A DNA stretch of 64,000 bases, taken from CAZUQP01 sp964622455. GTDB taxonomy: Bacteria; Pseudomonadota; Gammaproteobacteria; DSM-16500. Position numbers and translations under genes: made by a program. Under the pieces are notes generated by a model that worked only from the letters and a program-made list of their open reading frames with translations, was not told the origin of the DNA and made no database searches. Where the stretch lies: contig CAZUQP010000001.1 of NCBI GenBank assembly GCA_964622455.1, positions 33,561 to 97,560 of the forward strand. Direction: 5' to 3'. Shown piece after piece: positions 34,520-43,962 of this stretch (its first letter is position 1; the number at the start of each line of letters is the position of its first letter).

Positions 34520-37219
34520 ATGGCAATGAGTTTTATTATACGCATTTTTGGAAGCCGTAATCAGCGCGTATTACGCACGATGTGGAAAGTGGTCGAAAAA
34601 ATCAACGAGTTAGAGCAGGGTATTACTGCCTTATCTGATGAAGCATTACGCGCTAAAACAATCGAATTCCGCGATCGTTTACAGCAAGGGGAAACCTTAG
34701 ACCAATTGCTGCCAGAGGCATTTGCTGTGGTGCGTGAAGCGGGTAAACGTGTTTTAAACATGCGTCACTTTGATGTGCAATTGTTAGGCGGCATGGTGTT
34801 GCATGGCGGCAACATTGCTGAAATGCGCACAGGTGAAGGTAAAACTTTGGTTGCGACTTTGGCGGCTTATTTAAATGCATTGCCGGGTAAGGGCGTGCAT
34901 ATTGTCACCGTCAATGATTATTTGGCGCGTCGTGATGCTGAATGGATGGGCCCGTTATATGCGTTTTTGGGAATGACCATTGGTGTCATTTTGCCAAACA
35001 TGCCATTACAAGATAAACAAGAGGCTTATAAAGCTGATATTATTTATGGCACGAATAATGAATTTGGTTTTGATTATTTACGCGATAACATGGCATTTAG
35101 TATTGCAGATAAAGTCCAGCGTTCATTATTTTATGCGATTGTCGATGAAGTGGATTCCATTTTAATTGATGAAGCACGTACCCCGCTCATTATTTCAGGC
35201 TCTTCAGAAGACAGCACAGAATTGTATCTTGCTATTAACAAATATATTCCTGAACTGACGAAGCAAGCGGATAAAGAAGCGCCAGGTGATTATTTAATTG
35301 ATGAAAAAACTAAGCAAGCGTTTCTCTCTGAAGAAGGGCATCAGCGTGTTGAAGATCTTTTTACACGCGGCAGCCTTTTGAAAGAAGGCGAAAGTCTTTA
35401 CGATGCAAACAATATTATGTTGATGCATCATTTAAACGCTGCGTTGCGCGCGCATGCGTTATTTCATCGCGATATAGACTATATCGTGCAAAATGGCGAA
35501 GTTGTGATTGTGGATGAGCATACTGGGCGCACAATGCCAGGACGTCGTTGGTCAGATGGATTGCATCAAGCGATTGAAGCCAAAGAGAATGTTAAAATTC
35601 GTCAAGAAAACCAAACACTCGCCTCCATCACATTTCAAAATTTCTTCAGACTTTATAATAAATTGTCAGGAATGACAGGCACCGCTGACACAGAAGCGTA
35701 TGAATTCCAGCAGATTTATGGGTTAGAAGTGGTTGTGCTGCCAACGAATAAACCGATGGTTCGCGAAGACCAACCCGATTTAGTTTATATGTCGTCAGAA
35801 GAAAAATTTACTGCAATCATTGAAGATATCAAAAAAGCACGCGCAACGGGACAACCTTTATTAGTGGGTACTACTTCAATTGAAACATCTGAATATCTCG
35901 CGAATTTATTGAAGAAAGAAAAAATTCCGCATCAAGTGCTCAATGCAAAATTTCATGAACAGGAAGCGCATATTATTGCAGAAGCAGGACGTCCCGGAAC
36001 GGTGACGATTGCAACCAACATGGCGGGCCGTGGAACAGATATTGTTTTGGGCGGTAACTTAGAAGCAGAATTAAAAAATTTAGATCATCCGACGGATGAT
36101 GAAATTCTCAAACGAAAAGCGGCTTGGCAGATGCGTCATGATGAAGTATTAAAAGCAGGCGGTTTGTATGTGCTTGGCACCGAACGTCATGAATCGCGCC
36201 GCATTGATAATCAATTACGCGGACGTTCAGGCCGTCAGGGTGATGCTGGAAAATCGCGTTTTTATCTTTCATTGGAAGACAATTTGCTGCGTATTTTTGG
36301 CGGCGGGCGTTTAACGGGCATTATGAAGCGTCTCGGCATGGAAAAAGGCGCATCACTTGAATCGCGTTTGTTAACGAATAGCATTGAGAATGCGCAGCGA
36401 AAAGTAGAAGCGCATAATTTTGATATTCGTAAACAATTATTAGAATATGATGATGTTGCCAATGAACAACGTAAAGTGATTTATCATCAACGTGATGAAT
36501 TGCTGACAGCAGAAAGTATTCTAGAAACTATTGAATCAATGAGACATCAAGTGATTGAAGGGGTCATCAATCAATTTATTCCACAGCATAGTTTAGAAGA
36601 GCAGTGGGATATTCCGGCGCTCGAAAATCAATTGGAAAAAGATTTTAATTTGCGTTTACCCATTCGTGAATGGTTAGATAAAGAAGAAGCGCTGCATGAA
36701 GAAACTCTGCATGAACGTATTCAAGCAGCGTGTAAAGATGCATATCAAACTAAATCTCTGGGCGTTGATCCATCGGTATTGCGGCAATTTGAAAAAGCTA
36801 TTATGCTGCAAACGTTAGATGCGCTCTGGCGTGAACATTTAGCAGCGATGGATTATTTGCGTCAAGGAATTCATTTGCGTGGTTATGCGCAAAAAAATCC
36901 GAAGCAAGAATACAAACGCGAGTCATTCGAATTATTCATTGATTTGTTGGCGCGAATTAATTATCAAGTTATTTCGACATTAAGTAAATTTGAAGTGCGG
37001 GCTGAACAAGATGTGGAAGCATTAGAAGCGGAGCGCCGACAGGCATCTCAATTTAAAATGCAATATGAACATGCAAACGTTAGCACATCAGCGGATGATG
37101 CATCTGAAAGTGCGGTGGTTGTTCCTTTTGTTCGTGATGAGCAAAAAGTAGGGCGTAATGCATTGTGTCCTTGCGGCTCAGGCAAAAAATATAAACATTG
37201 TCACGGCAGCATTGCATGA
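34520..37219 (+). CDS. secA: Preprotein translocase ATPase SecA
   Basis: 899 residues. NBD1 Walker A MRTGEGKTL, DEVDSILIDEART, NBD2 with TNMAGRGTDI and GRSGRQGD, helical scaffold and wing domains, and a C-terminal zinc tail CPCGSGKKYKHCH that binds SecB and the ribosome. It drives export through SecYEG. The stop overlaps the mutT start. Confidence 0.98.
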   Translation: MAMSFIIRIFGSRNQRVLRTMWKVVEKINELEQGITALSDEALRAKTIEFRDRLQQGETLDQLLPEAFAVVREAGKRVLNMRHFDVQLLGGMVLHGGNIAEMRTGEGKTLVATLAAYLNALPGKGVHIVTVNDYLARRDAEWMGPLYAFLGMTIGVILPNMPLQDKQEAYKADIIYGTNNEFGFDYLRDNMAFSIADKVQRSLFYAIVDEVDSILIDEARTPLIISGSSEDSTELYLAINKYIPELTKQADKEAPGDYLIDEKTKQAFLSEEGHQRVEDLFTRGSLLKEGESLYDANNIMLMHHLNAALRAHALFHRDIDYIVQNGEVVIVDEHTGRTMPGRRWSDGLHQAIEAKENVKIRQENQTLASITFQNFFRLYNKLSGMTGTADTEAYEFQQIYGLEVVVLPTNKPMVREDQPDLVYMSSEEKFTAIIEDIKKARATGQPLLVGTTSIETSEYLANLLKKEKIPHQVLNAKFHEQEAHIIAEAGRPGTVTIATNMAGRGTDIVLGGNLEAELKNLDHPTDDEILKRKAAWQMRHDEVLKAGGLYVLGTERHESRRIDNQLRGRSGRQGDAGKSRFYLSLEDNLLRIFGGGRLTGIMKRLGMEKGASLESRLLTNSIENAQRKVEAHNFDIRKQLLEYDDVANEQRKVIYHQRDELLTAESILETIESMRHQVIEGVINQFIPQHSLEEQWDIPALENQLEKDFNLRLPIREWLDKEEALHEETLHERIQAACKDAYQTKSLGVDPSVLRQFEKAIMLQTLDALWREHLAAMDYLRQGIHLRGYAQKNPKQEYKRESFELFIDLLARINYQVISTLSKFEVRAEQDVEALEAERRQASQFKMQYEHANVSTSADDASESAVVVPFVRDEQKVGRNALCPCGSGKKYKHCHGSIA

Positions 37220-37599
37220 TGCCTGTGGTGGTGGGTATTATTCGCAATCCTTTGGGTGAAATCTTAATTGCTAAACGTCCAGAACATAAATACAAGGGTG
37301 GTTTGTGGGAATTTCCGGGCGGTAAAATTGAACCTTCTGAAACACCACTGGATGCTTTAAAGCGTGAATTGCGAGAAGAGCTTAATATTGAAGTCATCAA
37401 AGCAGAAAGTTGGTTACAGTGTGAATATGATTATTCCGATCGATTTGTGTTGCTTCATATTTGGAATGTCACTCAATTTTCAGGAAATCCTGAAGGTGTC
37501 GAGGGCCAGCCTCTTTGTTGGGTATCTCAGAACAACTTAAAACAATTTACTTTTCCAGAGGGCAATCAAGTTATTTTGGATAAATTAAGTCGGTGCTAA
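37216..37599 (+). CDS. mutT: 8-oxo-dGTP diphosphatase MutT
   Basis: Nudix hydrolase, about 127 residues, sanitising oxidised dGTP. Nudix box GGKIEPSETPLDALKRELRE followed by ELNI; the usual Gly of the EExGU end is Asn here. WEFPGGK is typical of MutT. ATG 37216 (or 37219) overlaps the secA stop; an upstream in-frame ATG at 37198 lies inside secA and is less likely. secA-mutT is a conserved pair. Confidence 0.92.
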   Translation: MMPVVVGIIRNPLGEILIAKRPEHKYKGGLWEFPGGKIEPSETPLDALKRELREELNIEVIKAESWLQCEYDYSDRFVLLHIWNVTQFSGNPEGVEGQPLCWVSQNNLKQFTFPEGNQVILDKLSRC

Positions 37600-37605
37600 T
37601 CTTGT

Positions 37606-38028
37606 ATGAAACTAAAAATTAATTCGATTCTCCTCACTCTGTCTATCACATTATATTTATTGGCACTCTATTTCCCGGCTTTGGGTTGTAATTATTTTGG
37701 TGCTGATTCTGCTCGTTATACCATTTCAACAGGCTTTATCATTTTAATAAGCGGGTGGCTTGGGATTTTTGTTCTCAACTTTGCTTGGCTTGCTAATGTG
37801 ACTTATTTTATCACATTATTTTTAATTTTCAAGAAACGCTCTAAAATTCTATTTTTTGCGAGCGCTAATTTAATATTGGGAATGAGTTCTTTATTTTTAT
37901 ACTTTGATAAAACGCAAGAAGTTGGTTTGTATTTGGGATTTTATTTATGGATTGGAAGTTTCATACTGTTAATCATGGATGCAGTCATAAAAAATGACAC
38001 GTTAAAACATCAAAATAAAAACAAATAA
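37606..38028 (+). CDS. Small integral membrane protein, unknown
   Basis: 140 residues, four predicted membrane spans (about 7-27, 43-62, 65-78/84-98 and 108-126). No family recognised; the FPALGCNYF and GWLG elements near the start recall small uncharacterised membrane proteins in other proteobacteria. It lies 6 bases after mutT and is followed by a stem-loop terminator, so it probably ends the secA operon. Confidence 0.7.
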   Translation: MKLKINSILLTLSITLYLLALYFPALGCNYFGADSARYTISTGFIILISGWLGIFVLNFAWLANVTYFITLFLIFKKRSKILFFASANLILGMSSLFLYFDKTQEVGLYLGFYLWIGSFILLIMDAVIKNDTLKHQNKNK

Positions 38029-38050
38029 GGGCACAATATTGTGCCCTTTG
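38029..38050 (+). terminator. Rho-independent terminator after secA operon
   Basis: A perfect palindrome GGGCACAAT/ATTGTGCCC (38029-38046) followed by TTTG. It starts right at the stop codon of the small membrane protein. Confidence 0.75.
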
Positions 38051-38111
38051 TTTGCTCGTGAATTATTTTTATAAGTAAGCAAAGCGAATTCCCTGTTGTT
38101 ATCAAAATTTC

Positions 38112-38726
38112 CTATTTAATTTTATTTTTTTGTAAATTCTCACTGCTATCCTCGTCGCTGTTACTCAACAATGGTGCCCTTTGTTCTTGTTTTTTAGAGG
38201 GGCTGCTCTTCCAGCCGCTACAGCAATCAAATAGCCCACTTTTTTGCGTGGGAGAAGAAGTAGCAGCGGTGTTTGTGCTGAGATCTGTCGCGGGTATAAT
38301 CGCTTCCAATTTAAGAGGTTTTAGAGGTTTTTCTTTTTTAGAAAAGAGGCGGTTAAAAAATCCGCTTTTTGTTTTTCCGGCAAGACGAGCTGCGTTTTTC
38401 TCATTTAAAGCAGCTTTTTCGTCAAGCATTTCTATGTCTACCCGCGGTTGATGACTTGTTAACCCCTCATCATATAGCGTCTGGACAACTTGTTCAGCTT
38501 TATGTTGAGTAGATTGTACTTTTTCCTCAGTTGTTACTGAAGGAATTTTGTCAGGTGTTACATGATAGCCTGATCGTTTTAAGAATGGTTGATTAGTTTG
38601 GCCTGCTGAATTTCTTTGTATTTTTGAACCATTAAATGGAGTTGATTTGAGAGCTTCTTTAGTTTCTAATTGATCTGTTCTTTGATTTTTTTCCGATGCC
38701 TGTAGTAATGCACTTCTTGCTTCCAT
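38112..38726 (-). CDS. Unknown hydrophilic protein with C-terminal CC...LLSNSD motif (effector-like)
   Basis: 204 residues, no family recognised. Low-complexity, Lys/Ser/Thr/Gln-rich, no signal peptide. A basic patch NRLFSKKEKPLKPLK lies at about 125-139. The end holds a dicysteine LFDCC (168-169 are the Cys) and then APLLSNSDEDSSEN (185-197). The same dicysteine plus LSNSD arrangement is in the neighbour at 38840, so the two are related at their C-termini. GGAG sits 7 bases before the ATG and a PmrA-like box 55 bases before it. The acidic/polar C-terminus fits type IV secretion signals in this order. Function unknown. Confidence 0.65.
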   Translation of the reverse strand: MEARSALLQASEKNQRTDQLETKEALKSTPFNGSKIQRNSAGQTNQPFLKRSGYHVTPDKIPSVTTEEKVQSTQHKAEQVVQTLYDEGLTSHQPRVDIEMLDEKAALNEKNAARLAGKTKSGFFNRLFSKKEKPLKPLKLEAIIPATDLSTNTAATSSPTQKSGLFDCCSGWKSSPSKKQEQRAPLLSNSDEDSSENLQKNKIK

Positions 38727-38780
38727 AACATAACTCCGAATTAATTTAATAAGGTTCAGCTAGTAAGATAATGTTTCAAA

Positions 38781-38799
38781 CTTAAGATAATCTTAAAAA
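38781..38799 (-). promoter_or_regulatory. Candidate PmrA-like box upstream of 38112-38726 gene
   Basis: On the plus strand CTTAAGATAAT CTTAAAAA: two CTTAA sites with an 11-base period. The core TTAAGATAATCTTAA is palindromic, so the minus strand also reads TTTAAGATTAT CTTAAG. It is 55 bases from the start codon; a possible -10 (TATCTT) follows on the minus strand. Confidence 0.5.
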
Positions 38800-38839
38800 T
38801 AAAACATTTAATTTAAATAGATTAAAATTTGATCTATTC

Positions 38840-39100
38840 TTAGAGTGAAACCAAACGTTTCTTATTCTTGTCAGAGTTTGATAGGGAGGGTTTTTCTTTT
38901 TCAGAAGTGGAGGGGCAGCATTTCCATAAACACGAAATATTCTTCCACCAGCTTTTATCTTTATTAGTTTGATTAGGTTTTGTTTTTTTTCTTAGTAATG
39001 GTTCTTCCAAGTCCAAGCGGTTTTTTAATGGGTGATCTCTTCTGAAGTGCTCTTTGCTCAAATATTTGCGAGATTGGTTGCTGCCGAAAAGTGATGTCAT
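38840..39100 (-). CDS. Small unknown basic protein with C-terminal CC...LSNSD motif (effector-like)
   Basis: 86 residues. Basic N-terminal half with LDLEEPLLRKK (29-39); a tryptophan/cysteine cluster SWWKNISCLWKCC (50-62); then PSLSNSDKNKK (71-81). The tail matches that of the protein encoded at 38112-38726. GGAG is well placed before the ATG and a strong PmrA-like box lies 48 bases before it. The clustered Cys beside basic and aromatic residues could be a membrane or lipidation site, which is inference. No known family. Confidence 0.62.
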   Translation of the reverse strand: MTSLFGSNQSRKYLSKEHFRRDHPLKNRLDLEEPLLRKKTKPNQTNKDKSWWKNISCLWKCCPSTSEKEKPSLSNSDKNKKRLVSL

Positions 39101-39148
39101 ACTGCTAACTCCTTTTAAATTTTGAAAAGCCCCTTAAAGTAGTTCAGT

Positions 39149-39168
39149 AAGCTTAAGAAAATATTAAA
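39149..39168 (-). promoter_or_regulatory. Candidate PmrA box upstream of 38840-39100 gene
   Basis: On the minus strand TTTAATATT, 2 bases, CTTAAGCTT. Against the remembered consensus cTTAATatT-N2-cTTAATatT this agrees at 15 of 18 positions. It ends 48 bases before the start codon, with TACTTT as a possible -10. The best of the three such boxes in the window. Confidence 0.6.
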
Positions 39169-39175
39169 AGATGAG

Positions 39176-40300
39176 TTAATTAAATAATTTACTTAATAAA
39201 CATTCATAAATATCAACCAATTTATCAAGATCTGCAATGCGTACATGTTCATTCACTTGATGAATACTCGTGTTGCACGGCCCAATTTCAATCACTTCAG
39301 CGCCTATGGGCGCAATAAAACGGCCGTCTGATGTGCCGCCGCCTGTTGATAACACGGGATCTAAACCGGTCAATTCTTTAATGGTTTCTTTTGCGGAAGC
39401 GATTAATTTTCCTTGTTTTGTTAAAAAAGGTTCTCCTGAGAGCGTCCATTGTAAATCAAAATTGAATGGATGTTTTTCTAAAACGGCTGTCACTCGTTTC
39501 TGCAATTCTTGCACAGTGATGGCGGTTGAAAATCGAAAATTAAATAACATTTCTAATATGCCAGGCACTACGTTGGTGGCGCCTGTTCCCGCATGAATAT
39601 TAGAAATTTGAAAAGTGGTTGGCGGGAAATATTCATTTCCTTTGTCCCAGGTGGTGAATGTCAGTTCCTGTAATGCAGGTGCTACTAAATGAATGGGATT
39701 TTTTGCGATATGCGGATAAGCGACATGGCCTTGTTTGCCAAATATTGTTAATTTACCGTGTAATGAACCGCGTCTGCCGACACGAATTTGATCGCCTAAA
39801 CATTTTTCACTATTGGCTTCACCAATGATGCAATAATCAATGATTTCATTACGTTCAACTAATTTTTCAATCACTTTTTGAGTGCCGTTGATGCTTTGGC
39901 CCTCTTCATCACTTGTAATTAAAAATGCAATTGATCCCTGATATTTAGGGTGTGCGCGAATAAAATTTTCAGAAGCGACAATCATAGCAGCCAATCCGCT
40001 TTTCATGTCAGCAGCGCCGCGCCCATATAAATACTCACTGCGTTCGGTCGGGACAAAAGGATCACTGTCCCATTTTTCGAGCGGGCCCGGCGGCACCACA
40101 TCGGTGTGCCCTGCGAATACGACTAAAGGAGATTGAGTATTATGGCGCGCCCAAAGATTTGTCACGTCCCCAAAATACATCAATTCAATTTGAAACCCAG
40201 CGGTTTTAAGCCGGTTACTGATGATATCTTGACATCCTGCATCATTCGGTGTGATAGAGGGGCAACTGATCAGTTGTTTTAATAATTGAAGAGTGAGCAT
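39176..40300 (-). CDS. dapE: Succinyl-diaminopimelate desuccinylase DapE
   Basis: M20 zinc peptidase-fold enzyme releasing LL-diaminopimelate, 374 residues. Metal motifs FAGHTDVVPPG, GRGAADMKSGLA, TSDEEGQSINGT and STGGGTSDGRF. It follows dapD after nine bases and supplies mDAP for MurE and lysine. Confidence 0.95.
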   Translation of the reverse strand: MLTLQLLKQLISCPSITPNDAGCQDIISNRLKTAGFQIELMYFGDVTNLWARHNTQSPLVVFAGHTDVVPPGPLEKWDSDPFVPTERSEYLYGRGAADMKSGLAAMIVASENFIRAHPKYQGSIAFLITSDEEGQSINGTQKVIEKLVERNEIIDYCIIGEANSEKCLGDQIRVGRRGSLHGKLTIFGKQGHVAYPHIAKNPIHLVAPALQELTFTTWDKGNEYFPPTTFQISNIHAGTGATNVVPGILEMLFNFRFSTAITVQELQKRVTAVLEKHPFNFDLQWTLSGEPFLTKQGKLIASAKETIKELTGLDPVLSTGGGTSDGRFIAPIGAEVIEIGPCNTSIHQVNEHVRIADLDKLVDIYECLLSKLFN

Positions 40301-40309
40301 ATTTCCCCT

Positions 40310-41134
40310 TTATTCAGTGGTTGCTTCCCGCAATAATTCATTTAAAGAAGTTTTTGCACGAGTCTTCGCGTCAACTTTTTTAACGATGATGGCGCAATAT
40401 AAGCTATATTTACCATCAGTACTGGGCAAATTGCCAGGGACCACAACCGATCCCGCTGGAATGCGGCCGTAACTTATTTTACCTGTTTCTCGATCATAAA
40501 TACGCGTGCTCTGCCCAATATAAACTCCCATGGAAATCACTGAACCTTCTTCGACAATCACACCTTCAACAATTTCTGATCGTGCGCCAATAAAACAATT
40601 ATCTTCAATAATGGTGGGATTTGCTTGTATGGGCTCTAATACACCGCCAATGCCGGCGCCGCCTGATAGATGTACGTTTTTGCCAATCTGGGCACATGAA
40701 CCGACGGTTGCCCATGTATCAATCAATGTGCCTGAATCGATATAGGCACCGATATTGACGTAGGAGGGCATTAAGATCGTGTTTGAGGCGATAAATGCAC
40801 CTTGTCTTGCAACAGCAGGGGGCACAATACGTACGCCAGCGGCTTCAAGTTCGGCTTCAGTTGCCTCTGCAAATTTAACCGGTACTTTGTCAAAATATTG
40901 GATACCGCCGCATTCTATTCGTTGATTGGGATGAATCCGAAAATAAAGCATCACTGCTTTTTTAAGCCATTCATGGGTTTGCCATTCCCCTTTGATTTTT
41001 TCCGCAATACGGGCTTTACCCGAATCAAGCGACATAATCACTTCATTCACTGCTTTTTTGAGTTCGTCAGGCGTATTATCAGGGGTCATGGCAGCGCGGT
41101 TTTCAAAGGCAGTTTCAATGATGTTTTTTAACAT
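40310..41134 (-). CDS. dapD: Tetrahydrodipicolinate N-succinyltransferase DapD
   Basis: 274 residues, same length as E. coli. Left-handed beta-helix of hexapeptide repeats (MPSYVNIGAYIDSGTLIDTW; VHLSGGAGIGGVLEPIQANP; CFIGARSEIVEGVIVEEGSV). Succinyl-CoA dependent branch of lysine/mDAP synthesis. First gene of dapD-dapE, divergent from msbA. Confidence 0.96.
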   Translation of the reverse strand: MLKNIIETAFENRAAMTPDNTPDELKKAVNEVIMSLDSGKARIAEKIKGEWQTHEWLKKAVMLYFRIHPNQRIECGGIQYFDKVPVKFAEATEAELEAAGVRIVPPAVARQGAFIASNTILMPSYVNIGAYIDSGTLIDTWATVGSCAQIGKNVHLSGGAGIGGVLEPIQANPTIIEDNCFIGARSEIVEGVIVEEGSVISMGVYIGQSTRIYDRETGKISYGRIPAGSVVVPGNLPSTDGKYSLYCAIIVKKVDAKTRAKTSLNELLREATTE

Positions 41135-41197
41135 AGGATTCCTTTGATCAGTTTATGTTAGAATACCGCATTTTCCATTGATGTAAATGGGATATGC

Positions 41198-42967
41198 ATG
41201 AGCACATCAAAGCCAAAACAGATAACCAACGCCTATATTATTTACAAGCGTTTATTGACTTATGTCCGCCGTTACTGGTTCTCTCTAGTGATTGCATTAA
41301 CTGCCAGTATGGTCTATTCGGGAATTGATGCGTGGTTTGTCTATTTTTTAAAGCCCTTAATCAATAAGGGGCTGGTCGCACGGGATCAGCATTTTTTGCG
41401 GATGGCGCCTTTATTAGTCCTTTCCATATTTATGTTACGCGGTATTGCCAGTTTTTTTTCAAATTATAATATTGCATCGGTTTCCCGTCGGGTCATCATG
41501 GAATTACGCCAAGATCTTTTCAAACATTTACAACGTTTGCCCGCACGTTTTTATGATCATGCTACCTCAGGCCATGTTTTGTCAGTGATATTGTATAGCA
41601 TTGAGCAAGTGGCGAATGCGGGTGCTGATGTGCTGACGACTGCAATACAGTCTGGATTTTTGATCATTGGTTTATTAATTGTGATGTTTAAAATCAGTTG
41701 GAAGTTGTCGCTATTATATTTTCTCATCATTCCGTTGATTACTTTCATCATGCGTTATACCAGTCAACGAGTCAGACGTTTAAGTTTAAGTATTCAAGAA
41801 TCGATGGGCAATTTAAGCCATCTTGCAGAAGAAAATATTGAAGGATATAAAGTCGTGCGCGGTTTTGGCGGTGAAGAAGCTGAGATCGAAAAATTTAATA
41901 AAGCATCTCGTATCAATCGGCAGCGCGAAATGAAAGTGGTTGCAGCACGTTCTGTCAGTGTTTCAAGTGTGCAACTAGTTGCAGCGATTGCGTTATCTGT
42001 TACTTTATATGTTGCAACGCTAGATATTGCCAATACCATTTTATCTCCTGGCGGTTTTGTTACATTAATTGCAGCCATGTTGGCGTTATTAAAGCCCATG
42101 AAAGATTTAACAACGATGCAAAATAAATTATATCGCGGATTAGCGGGTGCTGAGACGGTGTTCGCTCTATTGGATGAAGAAACGGAAAAAGATTTAGGAA
42201 CACATACCATCAAACGCGTGAAAGGTAAGTTATCGATGCAGCATGTTGGATTTTCTTATCAAGCAGAAAAAAATGTATTGCACGATATTAGTTTTGATGT
42301 GATGCCGGGCGAAGTCGTTGCATTGGTCGGGCGTTCGGGCAGTGGTAAATCGACTTTAGTGAATTTACTTCCTCGTTTTTATGCAGATTTTACGGGCGAT
42401 ATTTTGATTGATGATGTTTCAGTCCATCAATATCGATTAACAGATTTGCGTCAACAATTTGCGATTGTTTCTCAGAATATTATATTATTTAATGACACTA
42501 TTAGAAATAATATTGCATATGGAAGTATTCATCACTCAGAAAAAGAAATCATGAGCGCTACAAAAGCGGCCTACGCATTCGATTTTATTCAAGAGTTACC
42601 GAAAGGTTTGGATACATTGGTCGGTGAAAATGGTGTTTTACTTTCAGGCGGTCAGCGGCAACGGCTTGCAATTGCGCGTGCTATTTTAAAAGATGCGCCC
42701 ATTTTGATTTTGGATGAAGCGACTTCCGCTTTAGATACAGAATCTGAGCGTTATATTCAATCAGCGCTCGATGCATTAATGCGTAAACGAACGACGCTTG
42801 TTATTGCGCATCGATTATCAACTGTTGAACATGCCGATAAAATTATTGTTTTTGAAAATGGCAGAATAATTGAAAGCGGCAAGCATGAAGATTTATTGGC
42901 GCATGATGGATGTTATGCGAAATTATATAAGATGCAATTTAAGGAAGCAGAGGTCATTGCTTCATGA
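41198..42967 (+). CDS. msbA: Lipid A ABC flippase MsbA
   Basis: 589 residues: six membrane spans in the first 330 residues, then a nucleotide-binding domain with Walker A GRSGSGKST (near 380), signature LSGGQRQR (near 481), Walker B LILDEATSALD and the H-loop IAHRLS. It flips lipid A-core across the inner membrane. Four-base overlap with lpxK, the usual pair. Confidence 0.95.
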   Translation: MSTSKPKQITNAYIIYKRLLTYVRRYWFSLVIALTASMVYSGIDAWFVYFLKPLINKGLVARDQHFLRMAPLLVLSIFMLRGIASFFSNYNIASVSRRVIMELRQDLFKHLQRLPARFYDHATSGHVLSVILYSIEQVANAGADVLTTAIQSGFLIIGLLIVMFKISWKLSLLYFLIIPLITFIMRYTSQRVRRLSLSIQESMGNLSHLAEENIEGYKVVRGFGGEEAEIEKFNKASRINRQREMKVVAARSVSVSSVQLVAAIALSVTLYVATLDIANTILSPGGFVTLIAAMLALLKPMKDLTTMQNKLYRGLAGAETVFALLDEETEKDLGTHTIKRVKGKLSMQHVGFSYQAEKNVLHDISFDVMPGEVVALVGRSGSGKSTLVNLLPRFYADFTGDILIDDVSVHQYRLTDLRQQFAIVSQNIILFNDTIRNNIAYGSIHHSEKEIMSATKAAYAFDFIQELPKGLDTLVGENGVLLSGGQRQRLAIARAILKDAPILILDEATSALDTESERYIQSALDALMRKRTTLVIAHRLSTVEHADKIIVFENGRIIESGKHEDLLAHDGCYAKLYKMQFKEAEVIAS

Positions 42968-43962
42968 AATTAGAAAATATGTGGTACGGGGGGTCTTATA
43001 AAATTTTAGTTTTTTTGTTATTGCCATTTTCTTTATTGTTTCGATTATTAGTTTCGCTTCGTTATTTTTTATTTCGTTTTTCCATTTTGCGTACGGTTAA
43101 TTTATCTCAGCCCGTCATTGTTGTTGGTAATATAACGGTTGGCGGCACCGGTAAAACACCATTTGTTATTCAATTAGCAGAAGAATTACAAAATCGCGGT
43201 TACCGTCCAGGGATTGTCAGCCGTGGTGTTGGCGGAAAAAAAATGCAGAAACCTTGTTGGGTTGACCTACAGGCTGATCCTGCGATTGTAGGGGATGAGG
43301 CTTTATTAATTGTGCAGCGTACAGGTTGCCCGATGGTAACCAGTGTTGATCGAGTTTCAGCGTGTCAAGAACTCTTACAAAAGACGACTTGTAATGCCAT
43401 TATTGCAGATGATGGTTTACAGCATTATCGATTAGGGCGTGAGATAGAAATTTGTATCATTGATGGAATGCGTCAGTTAGGTAACGGACACATGTTGCCG
43501 GCAGGCCCGCTGCGTGAACCGATCAGCCGTTTAAAGCGAGTGGATTTTATCGTAGTGAATGGCCAAAAAACTTCATTTCTAGATGAACACACTGAATCTA
43601 TGGAACTTCTAGGAAATAATCTTTTTTCAGTGAAAAATTTGAAAAAAATGAGCATATTAGATGATTTTAAAGGGCAAAAAGTTCATGCAATAGCAGGCAT
43701 TGGAAATCCTAAGCGATTTTTTTCCTTACTACGTGATCATCAAATAGATATAATAGAACACACGTTTCCCGATCATTATCTTTTTAGTGCAAAGGATCTC
43801 AATTTCTCTGATAATTTACCTATCATCATGACGGAAAAAGATGCGGTAAAATGTGTTTCTTTTGCCGATGAAAAGTATTGGTATTTGCGGGTAGATGCAA
43901 AAATAAGCGATCATTTAGTTCAAAAAATTTGTCAAAAACTGGAGTTGTTATGCGGATATTAA
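42964..43962 (+). CDS. lpxK: Tetraacyldisaccharide 4'-kinase LpxK
   Basis: Phosphorylates the lipid A disaccharide. 332 residues: N-terminal membrane-associated helix, P-loop NITVGGTGKTPFV, DDGLQHYRLGREIEICIID, and the C-terminal MTEKDAVKC. Start ATG overlaps msbA; the end overlaps the following inhibitor gene by 13 bases. Confidence 0.95.
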   Translation: MKLENMWYGGSYKILVFLLLPFSLLFRLLVSLRYFLFRFSILRTVNLSQPVIVVGNITVGGTGKTPFVIQLAEELQNRGYRPGIVSRGVGGKKMQKPCWVDLQADPAIVGDEALLIVQRTGCPMVTSVDRVSACQELLQKTTCNAIIADDGLQHYRLGREIEICIIDGMRQLGNGHMLPAGPLREPISRLKRVDFIVVNGQKTSFLDEHTESMELLGNNLFSVKNLKKMSILDDFKGQKVHAIAGIGNPKRFFSLLRDHQIDIIEHTFPDHYLFSAKDLNFSDNLPIIMTEKDAVKCVSFADEKYWYLRVDAKISDHLVQKICQKLELLCGY

